The notes under the pieces are model-generated. The model ran no database searches, was not told the origin of the DNA, and worked only from the letters and a program-made list of their open reading frames with translations. The position numbers and the translations under genes were made by a program. A stretch of 40,719 nucleotides of DNA from an alpha proteobacterium SCGC AAA028-D10 (lineage in GTDB: Bacteria > Pseudomonadota > Alphaproteobacteria > Pelagibacterales > Pelagibacteraceae). The DNA lies in contig AZOF01000008.1 in the NCBI GenBank assembly GCA_000510845.1, positions 1 through 40,719 of the forward strand. Direction: 5' to 3'. This document shows, piece by piece, positions 34,340 through 40,719 of this stretch. Numbering within the stretch: position 1 is the stretch's first letter; every line of letters begins with the position of its first letter.

Positions 34340-35455
34340 TTAATTTGCCTCATTAAACAATTCGAAGTGTTTTTTATAGAATTCTTCAAATTTATTTTCT
34401 TTTATTGCCTGTCTAATTTTCTTCATTAAGTCCTGATAAAAGGCAATATTATGCCAAGTGAGTAGCATCGATCCAAGTATCTCATTCGAGTTCACTAAAT
34501 GATTTAAATAATTTTTAGAATAAGAATTAGAAGCAGGACAATCTATAGATTTGTCTAAAGGGTCTTCATCTTTTGCATATTTTGCATTTCTAATATTTAC
34601 TTTTCCATTCCAAGTAAATGCAAGCCCCGTCCTTCCAGATCGGGTCGGCAAAACACAATCAAACATATCTATTCCTCTTTTAACTGCCCCTAAAATGTCT
34701 TGTGGCATGCCAACGCCCATTAAATAATGAGGCTTATCTTTAGGCAAAATGTCTTTAACTGCATCAACGGCATCAAACATCTCAGACTGATTTTCACCAA
34801 CAGCAAGGCCTCCTAAGGCATAGCCATCAAAGCCAATATCTATTAATTTTTTTAAACATTCTTTTCTAAGATCTGGAAAAATTCCACCCTGCGTTATTCC
34901 AAATAACCACTTAGAATCTTGTGTTCCAAATTTCTTTTTGCATCTCTCAGCCCATCTAAGGGATAAATCCATAGATTTCTTTATTTTATCTTTTTCAGCT
35001 GAATATTTAGGACATTCATCAAACACCATGACGATGTCAGAATTTAAATCTAATTGAACTTGAATACTATCTTCAGGAGTTAAAAAAAATTTCTTACCAT
35101 CTATATGCGAGTTAAACTCAACTCCATCTTCGGTGACTTTTGAAATTTTTGATAAAGACATAACCTGAAACCCGCCAGAATCTGTCAGTATAGGCATTGG
35201 ACAATTCATAAATTTATGAAGACCTCCCGCCTGCTTTATTCTTTCAACGCCAGGCCTTAACAATAAGTGATAAGTGTTTCCTAAAATAATTTGAGATCCG
35301 CAGCCTTTAACCTGGTCAATATACATAGCTTTGACCGTCCCTGCGGTTCCTACAGGCATAAAAGCTGGTGTATCAATATCTCCTCGAGGAGTTTTAATTT
35401 TTCCTAAACGAGCACCATGACTTTCATTTAATAAATTAAATGAAATTGATTTCAT
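34340..35455 (-). CDS. tgt: Queuine tRNA-ribosyltransferase with reduced zinc site
   Basis: Exchanges guanine-34 for preQ1 in GUN-anticodon tRNAs, on the queuosine pathway. The core is intact: TPAFMPVGTAGTVKAM, GNTYHLLLRPG, LTDSGGFQVMSL, QGGIFPDLR, and MFDCVLPTRSGRTG with the nucleophilic Asp region. The zinc site is unusual: aligned to E. coli Cys302-x-Cys304-x-x-Cys307, this protein has Ile304, Cys306 and Ser309 (SIDCPASNSYSKNYL), while the fourth ligand His335 (TWHNI) is kept. Length 371 is normal. It sits 9 nt downstream of the ppi gene; queA, often between them in alphaproteobacteria, is absent. Confidence 0.95.
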   Translation of the reverse strand: MKSISFNLLNESHGARLGKIKTPRGDIDTPAFMPVGTAGTVKAMYIDQVKGCGSQIILGNTYHLLLRPGVERIKQAGGLHKFMNCPMPILTDSGGFQVMSLSKISKVTEDGVEFNSHIDGKKFFLTPEDSIQVQLDLNSDIVMVFDECPKYSAEKDKIKKSMDLSLRWAERCKKKFGTQDSKWLFGITQGGIFPDLRKECLKKLIDIGFDGYALGGLAVGENQSEMFDAVDAVKDILPKDKPHYLMGVGMPQDILGAVKRGIDMFDCVLPTRSGRTGLAFTWNGKVNIRNAKYAKDEDPLDKSIDCPASNSYSKNYLNHLVNSNEILGSMLLTWHNIAFYQDLMKKIRQAIKENKFEEFYKKHFELFNEAN

Positions 35456-35464
35456 TATTACTTT

Positions 35465-36028
35465 TTATTTTGATGATCGTAGACTAATAATTGTATCTGG
35501 ATTATCGACAACTCCTGATCCTGGAGCGCCTTTTTTTAATTTATCTACAAATTCCATACCACTTTTAACTCTACCAAAAGCAGTATAGTTTCGATCTAGA
35601 TGAGCATGTGTGTCGAAGCAGATAAAAAATTGGCTATTTGCACTGTCTGGACTTTGTGATCTTGCCATAGATAAAACTCCTCTTTGATGAGGAATGTTAT
35701 TAAATTCAGCTTTTAAATCTGGAAGATCTGATCCGCCGGTTCCAACCATTTGTGCATTAAAATCTAATTTTGTATTTCCATATTTGACATCTCCTGTTTG
35801 CGCCATAAAGCCATCAATCACTCTATGAAATGCAACGCCGTCATATTTTCCTGAATCTGCTAAGGCTTTTATTCTTTTAACGTGATTTGGAGCTATCTCA
35901 TCGAATAGTTCAATTTTAACTTCGCCGCTTTTTAATTTCATTATCATAATAGATCTTTCTTTAGATTTAATATTAGTTGAAAAAGAAAATAAAAATAAAG
36001 TTAAAATTATAAAAAGTTTTTTAAGCAT
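35465..36028 (-). CDS. Cyclophilin-type peptidyl-prolyl isomerase, exported
   Basis: Catalyses cis-trans isomerisation of prolyl bonds, here probably in the periplasm: residues 1-22 form a signal peptide (KKLFIILTLFLFSFSTNIKS). The cyclophilin active site includes FHRVIDGFMAQTGD, GVLSMARSQSPDSANSQFFICF and LDRNYTAFGRV. The 187 residues are normal. It shares its first base with the last base of the coaD stop on the minus strand (position 36028), so coaD-ppi-tgt is one operon. Confidence 0.93.
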   Translation of the reverse strand: MLKKLFIILTLFLFSFSTNIKSKERSIMIMKLKSGEVKIELFDEIAPNHVKRIKALADSGKYDGVAFHRVIDGFMAQTGDVKYGNTKLDFNAQMVGTGGSDLPDLKAEFNNIPHQRGVLSMARSQSPDSANSQFFICFDTHAHLDRNYTAFGRVKSGMEFVDKLKKGAPGSGVVDNPDTIISLRSSK

Positions 36029-36522
36029 TATTTAAATTTAGTTTTCAAAGCCTTAATAACAATGTTTGGTACAAATTGCACCAAATCTCCCTTTAAAGCG
36101 GCAATTTCTTTAACGAAATTTGATGAAATAATTTGATTTTCTATCTCCGCCATTAAAAAGACCGTCTCAAGATTTTTGTTTAATTTATTATTCATACCCG
36201 CTAACTGAAATTCATATTCAAAATCAGATGCAACTCTTAAGCCTCTAAAAATAATATTAGCTGAAATTTTTTTACAATAATTTGTAGTTAAGCCCGGAAA
36301 AGACACTACTTGAATTTTCTTTTTTATATTTTCAGGAAATGTGCTGACAACTTTTTTAATTAAAGAAACTCTTTCAGATGATGAGAAAATTGTTTTTTTC
36401 TTATTGCTTAATGGAGTTCCAATATAAAGATGATCAACAATACTTGCTGCTCTTTTTATAATATCAATATGCCCAAGTGTTATTGGATCAAAAGTACCAG
36501 GATATAAACCAATTCTTTTCAT
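36028..36522 (-). CDS. coaD: Phosphopantetheine adenylyltransferase
   Basis: Penultimate step of coenzyme A synthesis: 4'-phosphopantetheine plus ATP gives dephospho-CoA. The motif GLYPGTFDPITLGHIDIIKRA (T/HxGH) at the N-terminus and ISSNFVKEIAALKGDL near the C-terminus are diagnostic. FRGLRVASDFEYEFQLAGMN is the middle signature. The 164 residues are typical. The ATG is only 8 nt after the encoded CCA of tRNA-Pro (junction TTAAAATT), with no Shine-Dalgarno. The mRNA 5' end is therefore probably made by tRNA 3'-end processing of a shared transcript (inference). Confidence 0.96.
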   Translation of the reverse strand: MKRIGLYPGTFDPITLGHIDIIKRAASIVDHLYIGTPLSNKKKTIFSSSERVSLIKKVVSTFPENIKKKIQVVSFPGLTTNYCKKISANIIFRGLRVASDFEYEFQLAGMNNKLNKNLETVFLMAEIENQIISSNFVKEIAALKGDLVQFVPNIVIKALKTKFK

Positions 36523-36530
36523 AATTTTAA

Positions 36531-36607
<77 letters not shown>

Positions 36608-36735
36608 AAACTGTGCAGTTATACAACTTAATTAATTTATTTAAAAGAAATACTAGTTAAAAAATCTTTCAAATTCATGAGTAATACTTTACTTTTTTCA
36701 TACATGATTCAAATAATATTTTTAAATTTATACTC

Positions 36736-37128
36736 ATGAATACATTGCTACTTAAACACGTTGGCGCTTTAAAAAATTATGGCGCTCTTAAAAGTTTCAC
36801 ACACAAATGCATTTATAAAAATCATACGTGTGGTGACAAAGTAACAATATATCTAAAAATCAGTAAAAAAATTATTGAGAAAATATCATACAAAACAGAA
36901 TCTTGTCTAATATGCCAAGCTTCATGCAGTATTTTTTCTGATTGCGTAAAGAATAAAAATTTAAATACAACTATAAATTATATAAAATTATTTATTAATT
37001 CTATTTTTAAAAAAAAATTTAATCTGAGTGGCAAATGGAAAAAATATAATTTTCTTTTAAAGAAAGATTATTTCAATAGAAAAAGCTGTATCTTAGTGCC
37101 TTTTAATGCTTTAATAAAATTACAATAA
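36736..37128 (+). CDS. SufU/NifU-like iron-sulfur scaffold protein
   Basis: Divergent IscU/SufU-type scaffold on which Fe-S clusters are assembled. The three cluster/zinc ligand cysteines are at the expected places: Cys32 in NHTCGDKV (with Asp34), Cys57 in TESCLICQAS, and Cys118 in RKSCILVPFNAL. The SGKWKKYNFL segment before the last cysteine fits the family. Extra cysteines at 60 and 64 are uncommon. The 130 residues are slightly short. The first 20 residues have the LLLKHVGALKNYGAL start common in alphaproteobacterial members. It pairs with the glutathione peroxidase gene 3 nt downstream; upstream (36608-36735) I see no clear promoter. Confidence 0.82.
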   Translation: MNTLLLKHVGALKNYGALKSFTHKCIYKNHTCGDKVTIYLKISKKIIEKISYKTESCLICQASCSIFSDCVKNKNLNTTINYIKLFINSIFKKKFNLSGKWKKYNFLLKKDYFNRKSCILVPFNALIKLQ

Positions 37129-37131
37129 GTA

Positions 37132-37686
37132 ATGAAAAAAAATATTTTTTATTTTATAATAATTAGCATGTTTTTCTTTAGTAAAAATATCAACGCCAAT
37201 GATAAACGAACGATATATGAATTCAGTTTCAATGATGTTGATGGAAAAACATATTTGCTATCGCAACATAAAAATAAAGTAGTGTTGTTAGTCAATGTTG
37301 CAAGTCAATGTGGCTTTACTAAACAATATGCAGATCTTCAAACTTTATGGGACAAATATAAAAGCAAAAATTTTGTAGTCATTGGTGTGCCATCGAACGA
37401 TTTTGGAAATCAAGAACCAGGTACAAATGCTGAAATAAAGAACTTTTGTGAGACAAATTTTAATATTAACTTTCCAATTATGGAAAAAGTAACTGTTAAA
37501 GGAAAAAATGCTCACCCTGTATATTTATGGGCGAAAGAAAGTTATGGAAGCGCAACTGAGCCTAAATGGAACTTTCATAAAATATTAATAGATAAAAAGG
37601 GAAAAATTAACGACACTTTTATCTCCACAACTAATCCGCAAAGTGAAAAAGTTGTTAAAAAAATTGAAGAATTAATTAATAATTAA
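37132..37686 (+). CDS. Glutathione peroxidase-family thiol peroxidase, exported
   Basis: Reduces hydrogen peroxide and organic hydroperoxides. The catalytic set is visible: Cys60 (VASQCGFTKQY; cysteine, not selenocysteine), Gln in FGNQEPGTNAEI, and Trp in EPKWNFHKILIDKKG. A resolving-type cysteine lies in IKNFCETNF, so thioredoxin may be the real reductant. An N-terminal hydrophobic stretch (residues 4-16) with a likely cut near NANDK predicts periplasmic location. The 184 residues include this signal. It follows the SufU-like gene by 3 nt and is convergent with the FAH gene, 1 nt apart. Confidence 0.92.
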   Translation: MKKNIFYFIIISMFFFSKNINANDKRTIYEFSFNDVDGKTYLLSQHKNKVVLLVNVASQCGFTKQYADLQTLWDKYKSKNFVVIGVPSNDFGNQEPGTNAEIKNFCETNFNINFPIMEKVTVKGKNAHPVYLWAKESYGSATEPKWNFHKILIDKKGKINDTFISTTNPQSEKVVKKIEELINN

Positions 37687-37687
37687 G

Positions 37688-38521
37688 TTACTTTACAGAA
37701 TGTTTTTGACTGCCTAATTGGTCAATCATCAAAGTTACAGTATCACCTTTTTTTAAATACGTTGGTGGTTTCATACTATCTCCTACTCCTGGAGGAGTTC
37801 CAGTTGTGATTATATCCCCTGGCATTAAAGTCATAAATTCACTCGCATAAGATGTTAAAAAATTCATTTTATGAATCATTTTTGAAGTGTTTCCTGTTTG
37901 CATTCTTTTTCCATTTACATCCAAACTCATATTTAAATTGTATAAATCTTTAATCTCATCTTTTGTAACTATGTAAGGACCAATGGGTCCAAAAGTGTCT
38001 GCAGATTTTCCTTTAATCCACTGCCCACTTCTTTTCTTTTGCCATTCTCTTTCGCTAACATCGCAGACTAAACAGTAGCCAAAAATATAACTTTCAGCCT
38101 CAGCTAATGAAATATTTTTTCCTTTTTTACCAATTACAAAGGCAATCTCTACTTCCCAATCGGCTTTTTCTGAATTTTTAGGAATAAGGATTTCATCATT
38201 GGGTCCACTTATGCAAGTGGTTGCTTTTGTAAAAATGATTGGCTCTTTTGGAATTTCTAAATTTTGCTCTAATGCATGATCAAGAAAATTCAATCCAATG
38301 CCCAGAAATTTAGTTGGATTAGAAACACAAGCTCCAATTCTTAAATTATTATCTAACTGAGGGAGTTTTGAAATATCTAACTTTTTTATAGTGTTAATTA
38401 AGTTGTCGCCTATGGTTGTTTGATCAATATCTTTAATAACTGATGATAAATCTCTTATAATATTATTATCTAATAAGGCTGGCTTTTCAGCTCCTACATT
38501 TCCAACTCTTAAAAATTTCAT
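37688..38521 (-). CDS. Fumarylacetoacetate hydrolase-family protein
   Basis: Metal-dependent C-C hydrolase/decarboxylase of the FAH superfamily. The signatures are FLGIGLNFLDHALEQN, PIIFTKATTCISGPNDEILIP, ADWEVEIAFVIGKKGKNI, RSGQWIKGKSADTFGPIGPYIVT and ITTGTPPGVGDSMKPPTYLKKGD. The pattern is closest to the group that includes 2,4-diketo-3-deoxy-L-fuconate hydrolase, but no sugar genes are near and the substrate is not assignable. The 277 residues are typical. The ATG lies 8 nt after the CCA of tRNA-Glu (junction AAACAACT), again with no Shine-Dalgarno. Confidence 0.88.
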   Translation of the reverse strand: MKFLRVGNVGAEKPALLDNNIIRDLSSVIKDIDQTTIGDNLINTIKKLDISKLPQLDNNLRIGACVSNPTKFLGIGLNFLDHALEQNLEIPKEPIIFTKATTCISGPNDEILIPKNSEKADWEVEIAFVIGKKGKNISLAEAESYIFGYCLVCDVSEREWQKKRSGQWIKGKSADTFGPIGPYIVTKDEIKDLYNLNMSLDVNGKRMQTGNTSKMIHKMNFLTSYASEFMTLMPGDIITTGTPPGVGDSMKPPTYLKKGDTVTLMIDQLGSQKHSVK

Positions 38522-38529
38522 AGTTGTTT

Positions 38530-38604
38530 TGGCGGTCCCTAGGGGAATCGAACCCCTCTTTCATGGATGAAAACCACGTGTCCTAACCGATAGACGAAGG
38601 GACC
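38530..38604 (-). tRNA. tRNA-Glu (anticodon UUC), CCA encoded
   Basis: Minus-strand cloverleaf: acceptor GGTCCCT/AGGGACC. The anticodon stem CGTGG/CCATG encloses loop TTTTCAT, giving anticodon TTC. T-arm AGGGG-TTCGATT-CCCCT, discriminator G, CCA encoded at 38530-38532. It lies 78 nt downstream of recJ and 8 nt upstream of the FAH-family start, all on the same strand. Confidence 0.97.
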
Positions 38605-38682
38605 TTGAAAGTAAAGTTATTTAGATTGTTTAATAATAATAATCAACAATTATATAATTGAGTATATTTATCTCTGTATTTG

Positions 38683-40434
38683 TTAATGAGTTAAAGAAAT
38701 ATCTTCAATTACAAATTCAATAACTCTTTGTTTATTCCAATCATTGCAACTAAGTTTTCCAGCTATATGAAATTTATGATTTTTAAAATTTTTAAGATAA
38801 TCAATTACTTTTTCTTTATTATTTTTAAAACAAATTCCATGTAAATAAAGACCACTACTGTTTTTAAATAAAACTTTTAATAAAAATTCATTTTCAAAAT
38901 TAATTTTAATCATAGATAAATCTTCAACAATAAATTTTGGCTCAGAATTTCCTGATCCAAAAGGTCCTAATTTGCTTACTTCTTCAAAGGTTTTTTCATT
39001 AACAGCATTAGCTGATAAAATACCGTCTATCTCTAGAAAATTATTTTGAACAAAGTTTGGTTTTGATGATTTAAATTTTGATATTAAAAAATTTTTAAGA
39101 TCGCTAATCTTATTTTCCTCAACACTAAAGCCAGCAGCCATTTTATGACCACCGCCTTTTATAACAATTCCATTTTGTTTAGCGGCTAAAATGGCAAGAC
39201 CAATATCAAATCCAAATATTGATCTGCAAGAACCTTTAGCGATATTATTAGTAGATGAAATAACTATAGTAGGTTTAAGAAATTTTTCTTTAATTCGACT
39301 TGCAATAATACCAATCAACCCTTCGTGCCAAAACTTATTAGCTACCAATATTACTTCATTAGCATTTTCTTTTTCTGCTAATAAATAAGCCTCATTTAAA
39401 ATGTCTACTTCAATTGATTTTCTTTTTTTATTTAAGGAATCTAAGGTTGTTGCTATTTCGTAACTTTTCTTTGGATCTTCAGTTGTGAGTAAATTTGCAC
39501 CAAGATCAGATTGGCCTATTCTTCCTCCAGCATTAATCCTAGGGCCTAACAAGAAACCAATATGATAAGTACTTGGGCTTTCTTTTATATCAGCAACGTC
39601 CATTAAAGTTTTGATGCCTAAGTTTTTTCTCTTCTTTAATATTTGTATTCCTTGATAAACAAATGCTCTGTTTAGATCTATTAAAGGAACAACATCGCAA
39701 ATGGTACCTAAAGCAACCAAATCTAAATAATCATATAAATCTGGCTCATTAATATTTTTATCTTTATAGAAATTACTTTCTCTAAGAGAGCGATTTAAAG
39801 CGACAATAAATAAAAAAGAAACTCCTGCTGCACATAAATAACCAAGATTAGATTTATCATCTAATTGATTTGGATTTACTAAAGCTTTGCATTTTGGAAG
39901 TTTGATTTCTGCTTGATGGTGATCAATAACTAAAACTTCAATATTATTTTGACTAGCAAACTCAAGGGCTTCAAATGATGTAGTTCCGCAATCAACAGTT
40001 ATTAAGAATTCACCTTTTTTATCGATAATATTTTTTAATGAATTCACGGATGGTCCATAACCATCAACTTGACGGTCCGGAATATAAATAAAAAAATTTG
40101 TGTATATATTTTTTAAAAAATTAACAATAATTGCAGTTGATGATGCCCCATCGACATCATAATCACCCAAAATGCAAATTCTCTTATTTTCTTTAATAGC
40201 CTTAATAAGAGTATCAGCTGCAAGATCCATATCTTTTAAGACACTTGGATTTGGCATGAATTCTTTAATCTTAGGATTTAAATATGACTGACAATTCTCG
40301 ACTGTAATTTTCCTTATAGATAAAAGTTTTGATAAAAAGTTATCAATGCCTAATTTTTGAGAAATTTCTAAGGATAAATTTTCATTAAAATTGGATAAAA
40401 TCCACTCTTTACCAGTGATGGACTGGTACTTCAT
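38683..40434 (-). CDS. recJ: Single-stranded-DNA-specific exonuclease RecJ
   Basis: 5'-3' ssDNA exonuclease in recombination and mismatch repair. DHH-family motifs are intact: ICILGDYDVDGASSTAIIV, FLITVDCGTTSFE, VLVIDHHQAE, and the DHHA1 domain with VILVANKFWHEGLIGIIASRIKEKFLKPTIVIS and GGGHKMAAGFSVEE. GPRINAGGRIGQSDLG is also typical. The 583 residues match the family. It overlaps the upstream glpX gene by 4 nt; glpX-recJ is a conserved alphaproteobacterial pair. Confidence 0.96.
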   Translation of the reverse strand: MKYQSITGKEWILSNFNENLSLEISQKLGIDNFLSKLLSIRKITVENCQSYLNPKIKEFMPNPSVLKDMDLAADTLIKAIKENKRICILGDYDVDGASSTAIIVNFLKNIYTNFFIYIPDRQVDGYGPSVNSLKNIIDKKGEFLITVDCGTTSFEALEFASQNNIEVLVIDHHQAEIKLPKCKALVNPNQLDDKSNLGYLCAAGVSFLFIVALNRSLRESNFYKDKNINEPDLYDYLDLVALGTICDVVPLIDLNRAFVYQGIQILKKRKNLGIKTLMDVADIKESPSTYHIGFLLGPRINAGGRIGQSDLGANLLTTEDPKKSYEIATTLDSLNKKRKSIEVDILNEAYLLAEKENANEVILVANKFWHEGLIGIIASRIKEKFLKPTIVISSTNNIAKGSCRSIFGFDIGLAILAAKQNGIVIKGGGHKMAAGFSVEENKISDLKNFLISKFKSSKPNFVQNNFLEIDGILSANAVNEKTFEEVSKLGPFGSGNSEPKFIVEDLSMIKINFENEFLLKVLFKNSSGLYLHGICFKNNKEKVIDYLKNFKNHKFHIAGKLSCNDWNKQRVIEFVIEDISLTH

Positions 40435-40719
40435 ATTTTAAATTTATTAATAATTTTTTTATTAAGTTTAGATGCGTGGTGCAAAACATAGGTTTCTGAT
40501 TGATAAAAACCATTATCTAAAATCTCAATACCTTGAAGCAAATCTCCGCCCGTTACTCCTGTTGCGCAAAATAAAACGTCATCTTTAACTATGTCGTTTA
40601 TATAATATTTTTTTTTCAAATCTTTTATTCCCATTTTTTTTGCCTTATCAATTTCATGCTCATTGCTTAATACTAATCTTGCCTGAAACTGTCCTCCTAA
40701 ACATTTAATCGCTGCAGCA
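40431..40719 (-). CDS. glpX: Fructose-1,6-bisphosphatase class II, C-terminal part (5' end outside window)
   Basis: Gluconeogenic phosphatase of the GlpX type. The frame stays open to the window edge; the visible ~96 residues include AAIKCLGGQFQARLVL and DDVLFCATGVTGGDLLQGIE, both diagnostic for GlpX. An ATG at 40634 is internal, because the conserved GGQFQARLVL segment lies before it. The stop overlaps the recJ start by 4 nt. Confidence 0.92.
   Translation of the reverse strand, partial: AAAIKCLGGQFQARLVLSNEHEIDKAKKMGIKDLKKKYYINDIVKDDVLFCATGVTGGDLLQGIEILDNGFYQSETYVLHHASKLNKKIINKFKI

Noticed and set aside
35456..35464. Missing queA between the ppi gene and tgt
   Set aside because: The gap is 9 nt with no remnant; queA may be elsewhere. 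Noted only as context for the Tgt zinc-site question.
36608..36735. Possible small gene or promoter before the SufU-like gene
   Set aside because: No ORF is supported. The only TATACT (36729-36734) is too close to the ATG to act as a -10 for it.

Overview
The window looks like chromosomal DNA of an AT-rich, streamlined alphaproteobacterium, most probably of the SAR11/Pelagibacterales group. This is inferred from strong A/T codon bias, lysine/asparagine/isoleucine-rich proteins, very short or negative intergenic distances (genes overlap even when convergent), and typical alphaproteobacterial gene order: argS-nagZ-scpAB-tatABC-serS-yajC-secDF, ssb-gyrA, mltB-rlpA-dacA-tmk-holB-metG-tatD, and coaD-ppi-tgt. 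No species can be fixed without a database search.

Layout. 1-8925 (+): the 3' part of argS, a small membrane protein, nagZ, scpA/scpB (chromosome condensation), tatABC (Tat export), serS, then yajC-secD-secF (Sec accessory complex). 8922-12439 (-): a PuuD-type membrane protein and uvrA. 12523-16929 (+): ssb, gyrA, an NDUFS4-like complex I subunit and an SbmA/BacA-type transporter. 16926-18995 (-): recG, divergent from sdhE. After tRNA-Ser(UGA), 19456-27946 (+) is a dense operon-like run: envelope genes (mltB, a degenerate rlpA, a DacA-type PBP), then tmk, holB, metG, tatD, a PhnP-like metallo-hydrolase and a GT4 glycosyltransferase.

27936-32504 is the accessory-looking part. It holds a complete tyrosine recombinase with a palindrome at its start, a cyclophilin-like gene, a two-gene operon of unknown function with unusually strong Shine-Dalgarno sites, a gene-free stretch rich in inverted and direct repeats, and a membrane-bound LytTR regulator behind an outer-membrane beta-barrel gene. 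A near-identical 28-bp element brackets the regulator/barrel pair. 32700-34198 returns to core-like genes (DUF502, an M48 lipoprotein).

34217-40719 is mostly on the minus strand: glpX (partial)-recJ-tRNA-Glu-FAH family hydrolase, and tRNA-Pro-coaD-ppi-tgt-tRNA-Lys, with a plus-strand SufU-like/glutathione peroxidase pair between them. In both minus-strand runs a protein start codon lies exactly 8 nt after the encoded CCA of a tRNA, with no Shine-Dalgarno site.

The points most worth checking are: Tgt lacking two of the three zinc cysteines; DacA with the SxN asparagine changed to valine; the repeated element and hairpins in the accessory region; and the tRNA-to-mRNA junctions. I did not find a clearly new multi-gene system. 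The best candidate region is 28.8-32.7 kb.
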